From Palleronia abyssalis (GTDB lineage Bacteria; Pseudomonadota; Alphaproteobacteria; Rhodobacterales; Rhodobacteraceae): a stretch of DNA of 64,000 bases. The DNA lies in the NCBI RefSeq assembly GCF_900302445.1, contig NZ_ONZF01000005.1:176660-240659 (forward strand), in the 5' to 3' direction. The notes under the pieces were generated by a model that saw only the letters and a program-made list of their open reading frames with translations, was not told the DNA's origin and searched no databases. Positions 28,583 to 36,056 of this stretch are shown one piece after another. How positions within the stretch are numbered: the first letter of the stretch is position 1; the number at the start of each line of letters is the position of its first letter. The translations under genes and the position numbers were made by a program.

Positions 28583-28750
28583 ATGGCTTTCCGTATCTAC
28601 CGATGCCACAATTGCGACCATCGCATGCGCTTAGGTGCGCGAACTTGCGGCAAATGCTGGGTGTCGACTCCGTTGCACAACAGGATGTGGTTCTGCGCGG
28701 GACTGACCCTGGTCGCCGCGGCTGGTTTGGCGGGTCTGGTGACAAGATGA
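28583..28750 (+). CDS. Small zinc-ribbon plus transmembrane protein
   Basis: About 55 residues. The N-terminal half has two CxxC pairs (CHNC near residue 8 and CGKC near residue 22) that could bind one zinc. The C-terminal half is one hydrophobic helix (about 36-52). The start at MAFRIYRC is chosen because the cysteine pairs follow at once; the ribosome site is weak. I do not recognise a named family. The compact two-part design and intact frame favour a real gene. Confidence 0.55.
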   Translation: MAFRIYRCHNCDHRMRLGARTCGKCWVSTPLHNRMWFCAGLTLVAAAGLAGLVTR

Positions 28751-28819
28751 CCGCGCCCAGGTAGTGACGCGTCACGGTTCATGCCATAGACCGTCCCGGG
28801 TATTTGCGGGGACATTGGC

Positions 28820-30310
28820 ATGAGCGATTTCGACTACGACCTTTTCGTGATTGGCGGCGGCTCTGGCGGGGTTCGTGCCGCACGCACAGTTGCGGCGACC
28901 GGCGCGCGCGTCGCTTTGGCCGAGGAGAGCCGGATGGGCGGCACTTGCGTCATTCGCGGCTGTGTGCCCAAGAAGATCATGGTCTTCGCGTCCGGCTTCC
29001 CGCGCCATGTGGAGCACGCACGGTCCTACGGGTGGGACGCAAGCATCGGCGCGTTCGACTGGCCCGCCTTCCGCACGCACCTCCACAAGGAGCTCGACCG
29101 GCTTGAAGAGGTCTATCGCGCGATGCTCGACAAGTCCGACGTCAGGGTCTTCGACAGTCGCGCCCGTCTGACCGGTCCGCACGACGTGGAACTGGCCGAT
29201 GGGCAGACCTTATCGGCGAAGCATATCTTGATCGCGTCTGGCGGATCGCCCGTGCGCCCGCCGCTGGCAAATGCCGATATGGGCCTCGTGTCCAACGACA
29301 TGTTCATGCTCGAGAAACTGCCCAGGACTCTTCTGATCGTCGGAGGCGGTTACATCGGGTGCGAATTTGCGTGCATGATGGCCGGGATGGGCGTCGAAGT
29401 GACCATGTACCTTCGCAGCGGCCAGATCCTGAATGGCTTCGACGAGGAATGCCGCGGCCTGATCTCGGAAATGATGCGCGAACGCGGGATCGAGATTCAC
29501 ACCGGGACGTCCATCATGGATATGTCCCGGGAAAGCCAGCAAGACGACATGCCGCTGGGCGGCGAATCCGACGCCGCGATGGGCGCCCCCGTGGGCGAGG
29601 AAACGAAGGCGGAACCCCAGGATGCGCTGGCCCGGAACCCGAAAAGCGAAACGATCGCAAGGGCCGGCTGCCCGGTTCGGGTCAAGGCGACGAACGGGCG
29701 AGAGCGCACGTTCGACCACGTTCTTTTCGCCACCGGTCGGAAACCCAACACCGAAGGCATGGGGCTTGAAGGTGTCGGCGTCGAGGTGGGCCGCCGCGGC
29801 CAGGTTGTGGTCAATGAATATTCACAGACATCCGTCCCATCGATCTATGCCATCGGGGATGTGACCGACCGCGTGCAACTGACGCCAGTGGCGATCCGCG
29901 AGGCGATGGCATTCACGAACACGGTCTTCAAGGGCATGGATCAGCCCGTCGATCACGAGCTTGTCGCCTCGGCCGTATTCACCCAACCCGAGCTTGGCAG
30001 CGTCGGCATGACCGAAGAAGAAGCCCGCGCCGATCGCGAGATCGAGGTCTATGCGACATCCTTCCGTCCCATGCGCACCGCCTTCATCGATTGCCCCGAC
30101 CGCACCATGTTCAAGCTGATCGTGTGCAAGGAAACCCGCGTCGTATTGGGCGCGCATATTGTGTCCGACGATGCCGGCGAATGGATACAGCTCATCGGCA
30201 TTGCGGTGAAGAACAAGCTGACTAAGGAACAGTTCGACGCGACCTGTGCGGTGCATCCCACCGCCACCGAAGAGATCGTCACCATGTCGCAGCCGGTCCG
30301 TTCGGGTTGA
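28820..30310 (+). CDS. gor: Glutathione-disulfide reductase with an internal extra segment
   Basis: This flavoprotein regenerates reduced glutathione with NADPH. FAD motif GGGSGGVRAAR is near residue 12. The redox-active pair is C43/C48 in GGTCVIRGCVPKK, the NADPH fold GGGYIGCEFA near 175, and the dimer-interface catalytic motif HPTATEE near the C-terminus. The chain is 496 residues, about 45 longer than usual. The excess is a hydrophilic block at about 237-284 (PLGGESDAAMGAPVGEE and onward) between a helix and strand of the NADPH domain. The active-site motifs are intact. Confidence 0.93.
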   Translation: MSDFDYDLFVIGGGSGGVRAARTVAATGARVALAEESRMGGTCVIRGCVPKKIMVFASGFPRHVEHARSYGWDASIGAFDWPAFRTHLHKELDRLEEVYRAMLDKSDVRVFDSRARLTGPHDVELADGQTLSAKHILIASGGSPVRPPLANADMGLVSNDMFMLEKLPRTLLIVGGGYIGCEFACMMAGMGVEVTMYLRSGQILNGFDEECRGLISEMMRERGIEIHTGTSIMDMSRESQQDDMPLGGESDAAMGAPVGEETKAEPQDALARNPKSETIARAGCPVRVKATNGRERTFDHVLFATGRKPNTEGMGLEGVGVEVGRRGQVVVNEYSQTSVPSIYAIGDVTDRVQLTPVAIREAMAFTNTVFKGMDQPVDHELVASAVFTQPELGSVGMTEEEARADREIEVYATSFRPMRTAFIDCPDRTMFKLIVCKETRVVLGAHIVSDDAGEWIQLIGIAVKNKLTKEQFDATCAVHPTATEEIVTMSQPVRSG

Positions 30311-30380
30311 ACGCCCCGTCTGAAACGACCATCTAAAGGCAGGATACGAAAAATGTCAGACGCAAGGGAACTCGGCTAAC

Positions 30381-31544
30381 ATGGCAGGGAACAACGGCGG
30401 CCCTTGGGGCAGCGGTGGCAATCGCAACGGCGGCGGGAGTGGTGACGATCGCCGTCCGCAAGGCCAGCGCCCCGGACAAGGCGGCGGCAATGGGCAGGTC
30501 CCGGATATCGACCAGATCGTGCGCAAGGGTCAGGAACAGCTTCGCGTTCTGGTGGGCGGCAAGAATGGACGTCCGACCGGAGGCGGCGGATCCGGGGGAT
30601 CGGGGTTCGGGCGCGGCACGTGGATCGTTGCCGGGCTTGTGCTTGTCGGCGTGTGGCTCGCCGCAAGCTTTTACCGGGTGGATACGTCCGAGCAATCGGT
30701 CGAATTGTTCCTGGGCGAGTATTCCTCGACGGGACAACCGGGCCTGAACTTCGCGCCCTGGCCGCTGGTGACCGCCGAAGTCATTCCGGTGACCCGCGAA
30801 CAGACCGAAGAGCTTGGCATCGGTCGCGGCACCAATGCCGATGACGGCCTGATGCTGACGACGGACGAGAACATCGTGGACATCGATTTTGAGGTCGTCT
30901 GGAACATCCGCGACCCCGCCGAATTCCTGTTTAACCTGGCCGAGCCGGTCGAGACCATTCGCGCGGTGTCCGAATCGGCAATGCGCGAAGTCGTCGCCCA
31001 ATCCGAGCTTGCGCCGATCCTGAACCGCGATCGGGGCGTCATTGCCCAGGAAGTCGAGCAGCTGATTCAGGATACGCTCGACAGTTACAATTCCGGCGTG
31101 AACATCATTCGTCTGAACCTCGACAAGGCGGACCCGCCGGGCGAGGTGATCGACGCATTCCGCGACGTTCAGGCCGCCGAGCAGGAGCGTGACCGGTTGG
31201 AGCGTCAGGCGGATGCCTATGCGAACCGTGTCCTTGCCGGCGCGCGAGGCGAAGCCGCCCAAACGCTGGAAGAGGCCGAGGCCTATCGCGCCCAGGTCGT
31301 GAACGAGGCCCAGGGTGAGGCGTCGCGCTTCTCGGCCGTGCTGGGCGAGTATCAGCGCGCCCCCGAAGTCACGCGCAAGCGCCTGTACCTCGAGACGATG
31401 GAAACCGTGCTGGGCCGCGTCGACAAGGTCATCTTGGACGAACAGGGTGGCGCCGGCGGACAAGGGGTCGTGCCCTACCTGCCGATCAACGAACTGGGCC
31501 GGAATCGCGCCCAGACCGCACAAGGCAACGGAGACGCCAACTGA
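30381..31544 (+). CDS. hflK: FtsH protease modulator HflK
   Basis: HflK and HflC form a membrane-anchored SPFH-domain cage around the FtsH protease in the periplasm. The 387-residue product has a Gly-rich N-terminal tail (GGPWGSGGNRNGGGSGDD), one transmembrane helix (about 77-95) and a stomatin-like SPFH domain with DGLMLTTDENIVDIDF. A coiled-coil segment rich in Ala/Glu/Arg (about 255-320) follows. Its stop overlaps the hflC start. Confidence 0.96.
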   Translation: MAGNNGGPWGSGGNRNGGGSGDDRRPQGQRPGQGGGNGQVPDIDQIVRKGQEQLRVLVGGKNGRPTGGGGSGGSGFGRGTWIVAGLVLVGVWLAASFYRVDTSEQSVELFLGEYSSTGQPGLNFAPWPLVTAEVIPVTREQTEELGIGRGTNADDGLMLTTDENIVDIDFEVVWNIRDPAEFLFNLAEPVETIRAVSESAMREVVAQSELAPILNRDRGVIAQEVEQLIQDTLDSYNSGVNIIRLNLDKADPPGEVIDAFRDVQAAEQERDRLERQADAYANRVLAGARGEAAQTLEEAEAYRAQVVNEAQGEASRFSAVLGEYQRAPEVTRKRLYLETMETVLGRVDKVILDEQGGAGGQGVVPYLPINELGRNRAQTAQGNGDAN

Positions 31545-32578
31545 TGCGCAAGGCATATGTATTCCTCGGCTTCGTGGTCGTTGCCCTCTTTGTGCTCATG
31601 TCCTCGATCTTCGTCGTGGACGAGCGTGAGAAGGCCCTCGTTCTGCAATTCGGCCAAATCAAGTCCGTGAAAGAAGACCCGGGCATCGGCTTCAAGATCC
31701 CGATCATCCAGAACGTCGTCAACTACGACGACCGGATACTGTCGCTGGACACCGATCCGATCGAGGTCACGCCTTCGGATGATCGGCGTCTGATCGTCGA
31801 CGCCTTCGCACGGTACCGGATCGCCGATGTCGAGCAGTTCCGCCGGGCCATTGGCGGCGGCGGCGTGCGGTCGGTCGAAACGCGGCTGGGCGGCATCCTG
31901 ATCGCGCAGACCCGGGCGGTTCTGGGTTCGGATGGCGTCACCTCGAACACCATCCTGTCAGAGGACCGGTCCGTGCTGATGACCCGCATCCGCGATCAGG
32001 TGACCTCCGAATCCGAAGAACTGGGGATCGAGATCATCGACGTGCGCCTGAAGCAGACCGCGCTTCCCGATCAGAACTTGGCGGCGACCTTCGACCGGAT
32101 GCGCGCCGAGCGTGAGCGCGAGGCGACGGACGAACGGGCCCGTGGTGAGGAAGCCGCGCAGCGCGTGCGTGCCCAGGCCGACCGTACCCGGGTCGAGCTA
32201 GTTTCCGAGGCGCAGCGTGAAGCGGAAATCACCCGAGGTGAGGCCGACGCACAGCGCAACCGTGTCTTCGCGGAAGCTTTTGGGGCGGATGCCGAGTTCT
32301 TCGAGTTCTACCGCTCGTTGACCGCCTATGACCGGGCCTTGCAGGGGAACAACTCGACGCTGATCTTGTCGCCGGACAGCGAGTTTTTCAATTACCTCAA
32401 GACCGACTCTCCGACCGGCCGGACCACGGAAGGCGCGGAAGCGTCGCTGTCGCAAAGCGGCGCCGCGGCGGCCAACTCGGAACAGCAGGGCGACGCCCCT
32501 GCGGCAAGCGTTTCCGAGCCTGAGGAAACCGATGCGGCCCCGGTCGCCGAAGAAGCGGCGGCACAGCCGACGAATTGA
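31544..32578 (+). CDS. hflC: FtsH protease modulator HflC
   Basis: This is the partner of HflK. The 344-residue product has an N-terminal membrane anchor (about 4-25) followed by VDEREKALVLQFGQIK, the start of the SPFH domain, and the conserved VDAFARYRIAD. A long charged coiled coil is at about 180-240. The last 60 residues (from about 285) are an Ala/Glu/Ser-rich low-complexity tail, an extension often seen in Rhodobacteraceae. The stop overlaps the next gene start. Confidence 0.96.
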   Translation: MRKAYVFLGFVVVALFVLMSSIFVVDEREKALVLQFGQIKSVKEDPGIGFKIPIIQNVVNYDDRILSLDTDPIEVTPSDDRRLIVDAFARYRIADVEQFRRAIGGGGVRSVETRLGGILIAQTRAVLGSDGVTSNTILSEDRSVLMTRIRDQVTSESEELGIEIIDVRLKQTALPDQNLAATFDRMRAEREREATDERARGEEAAQRVRAQADRTRVELVSEAQREAEITRGEADAQRNRVFAEAFGADAEFFEFYRSLTAYDRALQGNNSTLILSPDSEFFNYLKTDSPTGRTTEGAEASLSQSGAAAANSEQQGDAPAASVSEPEETDAAPVAEEAAAQPTN

Positions 32579-32769
32579 TGGGTACCATCATTCTGGCACT
32601 CGGTCTGGTGCTGATCTTCGAGGGGTTTCTCTTCGTGATCGCGCCGGACCGGGTGGAAGACCTTCTTGAACATTTCCGGCAGATGCCGGTCGAGGCCCGC
32701 CGTCTGGTGGGCCTCATTGCTTTGACGGTTGGTCTGGCGTTGATTTCCATGGCGTTAGCACTGGCGTGA
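32578..32769 (+). CDS. DUF2065 small inner-membrane protein
   Basis: The 63-residue protein has two hydrophobic helices (about 2-20 and 41-62) and the central motif PDRVEDLLEHFRQMP, matching DUF2065 (YjeT-like). The ATG overlaps the hflC TGA; an in-frame TTG lies one codon upstream. Its constant place between hflC and the Do protease in alphaproteobacteria suggests a link to envelope proteolysis, but no activity is known. Confidence 0.9.
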   Translation: MGTIILALGLVLIFEGFLFVIAPDRVEDLLEHFRQMPVEARRLVGLIALTVGLALISMALALA

Positions 32770-32938
32770 CCGAACCCAAGGCGTTGGGAAAGGTTACAGC
32801 CGTCTCACACCCAGTTGACGGCGCGCGACGGATCGTTGTGTTGCCGCCGTCAATTCCTATCTCTTATCTCATTCAGGCATCCAAGACGGGCGTCTGCGCC
32901 CGCGGCCCTCGGGGCCGACCGAACCCAAGGAGAGCAGA

Positions 32939-34387
32939 GTGACCATTTCCCATATAATTCCGGCCCGCCAAGCGCGGCGTCTGACCACGGCCCTGCTGCT
33001 GGGCACCGCGCTTGTCGTGACGCCGGCGTTGGACGCACAGGCGACGCCCGAAACTTTCGCCCCCCTGGCCGAGCAAATCAGTGACTCGGTGGTCAACATC
33101 ACGACGTCGACGACCGTTGCCGCCAGCGCCAACCCGATGCCGCAGGTTCCCGAAGGTTCGCCCTTCGAGGACTTCTTCCGCGACTTCATGGACCGCAACC
33201 AGGAGCGCGGCGCGCCCCGTCGCAGCCAAGCGTTGGGCTCGGGCTTCGTGATCTCTGATGACGGCTATATCGTGACGAACAACCACGTCATCGAAGGCGC
33301 TGACGAGATCAATATCGAGTTCTTCAACGGCGAGACCCTGGAAGCCGAGATCGTGGGGACCGACCCCAATACCGACATCGCGCTTCTGAAGGTAGAGTCA
33401 GATGCCCCCCTGAAGCCGGTTCCTTTCGGCAACAGCGACGATGCCGCTGTGGGTGACTGGGTCATGGCGATGGGTAACCCGCTCGGACAGGGCTTTTCTG
33501 TCAGTGCGGGCATCGTATCGGCACGGAACCGGGCGCTGTCGGGCACCTATGACGATTACATCCAGACCGACGCCGCCATCAACCGCGGCAATTCGGGCGG
33601 ACCGCTGTTCAACATGGACGGCGAAGTCGTCGGCGTGAACACTGCCATCCTGTCGCCCAACGGTGGGTCGATCGGCATCGGGTTCGCCATGTCCTCGAAC
33701 GTGGTGACCAAGGTCGTCGACCAGCTTCGCGAATTCGGCGAGACGCGCCGCGGCTGGCTGGGTGTCCGTATCCAGGATGTGACCGACGACATCGCTGAAT
33801 CCATCGGACTTCAGGAAGCGTCGGGCGCGTTGATCACCGACGTTCCGGAAGGCCCCGCCGCCGAAGCAGGTATGGAGTCGGGCGACGTGATCGTCAGCTT
33901 CAACGATCAGCAGGTCGAGGATACCCGGGGCCTGGTCCGCCGGGTTGGCGATGCCGAAGTTGGCGCCACCGTACCCGTGACGGTCTTCCGCGACGGCGAC
34001 GAGGTCGAGCTTTCGGTGACCCTGGGCCGCCGCGAGGAAGCCGAGGCGGTTCCCGCCACGGCCACGATGGATGCCCCCGAAGAAGCTGAAGAGGATGTGC
34101 TAGGCGTGACGGTCCGGCCACTGACGGACGAGATGCGCGAACAGCTTGGCCTGTCCACTGGACAGGACGGCTTGGCGGTGGTGGATGTGGCCGAGGACTC
34201 GGAAGCCTACGAGAAAGGTATTCGCGCGGGTGACGTCATCACCGAAGCTGGTCAGGAGAAAGTCGCCTCTGTCGCGGATCTGGAAACCCGGATCGAAGAG
34301 GCGCGCGACGCGGGCCGCCGGTCGATCCTGCTGCTGATCCGTCGCGAGGGCGAGCCGCGCTTCCTGGCGCTGCCCCTCGAAGACTGA
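32939..34387 (+). CDS. degP: Do-family periplasmic serine protease/chaperone (DegP/MucD)
   Basis: This HtrA protease degrades or refolds damaged periplasmic proteins. The 482-residue product has a signal sequence (about 1-36), a trypsin-like domain with triad H116 (NNHVIEG), D146 (NTDIALL) and S219 (GNSGGPLF), and two PDZ domains (about 265-355 and 380-475). It starts with GTG preceded by AAGGAGAG. It is the last gene of the hflK-hflC-DUF2065-degP group. Its 3' terminator has been split by an insertion element. Confidence 0.96.
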   Translation: MTISHIIPARQARRLTTALLLGTALVVTPALDAQATPETFAPLAEQISDSVVNITTSTTVAASANPMPQVPEGSPFEDFFRDFMDRNQERGAPRRSQALGSGFVISDDGYIVTNNHVIEGADEINIEFFNGETLEAEIVGTDPNTDIALLKVESDAPLKPVPFGNSDDAAVGDWVMAMGNPLGQGFSVSAGIVSARNRALSGTYDDYIQTDAAINRGNSGGPLFNMDGEVVGVNTAILSPNGGSIGIGFAMSSNVVTKVVDQLREFGETRRGWLGVRIQDVTDDIAESIGLQEASGALITDVPEGPAAEAGMESGDVIVSFNDQQVEDTRGLVRRVGDAEVGATVPVTVFRDGDEVELSVTLGRREEAEAVPATATMDAPEEAEEDVLGVTVRPLTDEMREQLGLSTGQDGLAVVDVAEDSEAYEKGIRAGDVITEAGQEKVASVADLETRIEEARDAGRRSILLLIRREGEPRFLALPLED

Positions 34388-34404
34388 TCGCAGCCCATAT
34401 GGCC

Positions 34405-34428
34405 GGGAAAAGGGGCGTCCTTCGGGGC
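34405..34428 (+). terminator. Left half of the split degP terminator
   Basis: Joining this segment directly to 37658 restores one hairpin: GGGGCGTCC, loop TTCG, then GGGCGCCCTTT. This gives an 11-bp stem with a stable tetraloop and a T-rich tail. The insertion element now separates the arms, with GTCCTTCGGGGC present on both sides. In the original sequence the stem also had four T residues on the minus strand, so it probably served both convergent genes. Confidence 0.75.
34417..34428. repeat. Flanking direct repeat, left copy (probable target-site duplication)
   Basis: GTCCTTCGGGGC abuts the left terminal inverted repeat and recurs identically right outside the right one (37646-37657). Twelve bases is long for a target duplication. 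Part of the match may reflect the GC-rich edge of the element, so the true duplication could be 8-12 bases. Confidence 0.8.
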
Positions 34429-34452
34429 CAGCCCCTTACGGCAAATGTTGAA
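34429..34452. repeat. Left terminal inverted repeat of the outer element
   Basis: Begins CAGCCCCTTACGGC and matches the reverse complement of 37622-37645 at 22 of 24 positions. The outermost base and one internal base (T versus C) differ. Confidence 0.85.
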
Positions 34453-34484
34453 GCCCGCAGCCATGTGGCTGCGGGCTTCAACAT
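34445..34484. repeat. Perfect 19-bp palindrome at the inner edge of the left repeat
   Basis: Two exact 19-base arms (34445-34463 and 34466-34484) are separated by only 2 bases. The stem core is GAAGCCCGCAGCC. The outer arm overlaps the terminal inverted repeat. It lies at the 3' end of the outer transposase gene and could act as its terminator or as a subterminal protein-binding or hairpin feature of the element. Confidence 0.85.
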
Positions 34485-34690
34485 GAAGTCCCGTTCGTAG
34501 ACACGCCCGCGAGCCAGACCGATCCGCATCGCGGGCGTTTTCGTGTCTTCTCCGGGGTCGCACCAGTTGTGGTAGAAGCGATAGGTCTGGACCATCTTGG
34601 CCATCACCTCCGGTTTGTGGAGATAATTCTTGTCCCAAGTGTACCCGACATTCCCGCTGGAAATGGCCGGGCGGGAGGCGAAGAGATGGG
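34484..34690 (-). pseudogene. C-terminal piece of the outer element's transposase
   Basis: On the minus strand the frame reads FASRPAISSGNVGYTWDKNY and continues through MAKMVQTYRFYHNWCDPGED and KTPAMRIGLARG. This joins logically to the end of the piece on the far side of the IS1111-type element: ...YFHKFRPNLL then FASRPAISSG. The nested element therefore split one gene about 70 codons before its end. The natural stop is not clear because the open frame runs through the inverted repeat. Confidence 0.75.
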
Positions 34691-34691
34691 G

Positions 34692-34703
34692 TGGATGCCG
34701 CTC
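34692..34703. repeat. IS1111-type subterminal inverted repeat, left
   Basis: TGGATGCCGCTC, exact complement of 36038-36049. It lies 68 bases before the transposase start. Confidence 0.8.
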
Positions 34704-34770
34704 TCACCTGACGGCATCGCAATGTGCCAAGCTTGCGGTGTCATGACACAAGCTGAAGGAGAGGGCATCA

Positions 34771-35785
34771 ATGGAAGAGGTTACCAGTCGATCTCGCAAA
34801 GAACGTGTTCCAGGTGCACGGCGCCGCGACGGACCGGTCCGTGCTGTTCCGGAAGAAGCTGACGCGGCCGCAGTTCGCGCGGTTCATGGCGGAGCAGCCG
34901 CCGTGTCGAGTGGCGATGGAGGCCTGCGCCAGTGCGCATCACTGGGCTCGGGAGATGTCGCGGCACGGACATGAGGTCCGTCTGATCGCGCCGCACTACG
35001 TCAAGCCGTTCCTCAAGCGGCAGAAGAATGACGCCGCCGAGGCCATCGTCGAGGCGGCGCTGCGGCCGACGATGCGGTTCGTCGAACCGAAATCCGCGGA
35101 CCAGCAAGCACGCGCCGTCGCATTCCGGACGCGGGAGCAGCTCGTGAAGCAGCGCACGGAGGCCGTGAACGCGCTCAGGTCGCATCTCTACGAGTTCGGC
35201 CATGTCGCACCCGAGGGGATCGGCTACGTCCCACGCCTCGCCAAGGTCGTCGATGATCCCGACACTGGCATTCCCGAGTTGGTTCGGGACATCTGTCGCA
35301 TGCTCCTTGCACAGATCGCCCACCTCACTGACCGGATCAACGCCCTCAAAGCCCGGATCGCAGCGCTGTCGAATGAAGCGGAGCTGCCGCGCCAGTTGCA
35401 GACGATGCCGGGCGTCGGGCCGATCACCGCGCTCGCGGTCGAGACCTTCGCGCCGCCGATGGAGCAGTTCCGCCGCGGGCGGGATTTCGCGGCCTGGCTC
35501 GGCCTCGTCCCCAGGCAACACTCCACCGGCGGCAAGCAGAGGTTGGGAAAGACCTCGAAGATGGGGCAACGGGACATCCGACGACTGCTGGTGATCGGGG
35601 CAACTGCCGTGATCCGCTGGGCTACGCGGCGAGGGGCGCCAAAGGGATCGTGGCTGGCACGGATGCTGGAGCGCAAGCCGATCCCGGTCGTGGCGGTGGC
35701 CATGGCGAACAAGATGGCGCGTGGCATCTGGGCGATGCTCACGCGGGACGAGGACTATCGTGGCCCTGTACTGATCGGCGCCTGA
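34771..35785 (+). pseudogene. IS110/IS1111 transposase, frameshifted near its start and lacking catalytic residues
   Basis: DEDD-type transposase. The ATG opens MEEVT, then about 8 bases are missing compared with the usual MEEVTxVGLDLAKNVFQVHG, so the frame changes before NVFQVHGA and the first catalytic Asp motif is damaged. A second small in-frame deletion turns the family motif NDAADAEAI into NDAAEAIVEA, losing another catalytic Asp. From 34805 the frame is open to the C-terminus, including the transposase_20 part (MPGVGPITALAVE, GLVPRQHSTGGKQRLG). Two independent lesions make activity very unlikely. Confidence 0.85.
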
Positions 35786-36037
35786 TCGGGCGGCGCGGGC
35801 AGACCTCGGGACCACCGAGTTGTGAGGAAGGCATGATCCGAATGGGCAAATGATCCAAACGATCCGGGTCGGGCAAACCAGTAACGTTCTCCGAGTCCCG
35901 AACTCGCTGTTGGAGATTTGGCCCCGGTCCGCGCATCACCATCCCGGCCAGCGGCGCCATGTCGGCCGCACTGAACAGGCCTGACAAAAGAACGCACTCG
36001 ATCACATGTCCCGACGATCAAAAATTCCTTGCAAACC
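35786..36037 (+). ncRNA. Possible guide (bridge/seek) RNA region of the IS1111-type element
   Basis: About 250 noncoding bases lie between the transposase stop and the right subterminal repeat. IS1111-group elements are known to specify their target through an RNA made from this downstream noncoding end. I cannot define RNA ends, fold or guide loops by eye; the call rests on position only. Confidence 0.4.
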
Positions 36038-36049
36038 GAGCGGCATCCA
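36038..36049. repeat. IS1111-type subterminal inverted repeat, right
   Basis: GAGCGGCATCCA, exact complement of 34692-34703. The sequence just outside it re-enters the outer transposase gene. Confidence 0.8.
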
Positions 36050-36056
36050 CAAAAGA

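Larger units (their letters stand above)
34685..36056 (+). mobile_element. IS110-family (IS1111 group) insertion element nested in the outer transposase
   Basis: About 1.37 kb with a transposase of the IS110/IS1111 type and subterminal inverted repeats TGGATGCCGCTC (34692-34703) and GAGCGGCATCCA (36038-36049), the diagnostic layout of the IS1111 group. Sequence on both sides belongs to one interrupted gene, which sets the ends to within a few bases. About 250 noncoding bases follow the transposase (35786-36037). In this group that region specifies the guide (bridge/seek) RNA. Confidence 0.85.

Noticed and set aside
32770..32938. Sigma-70-like TTGACGG before degP as a promoter
   Set aside because: No convincing -10 element at proper spacing; degP could also be read from hflK.
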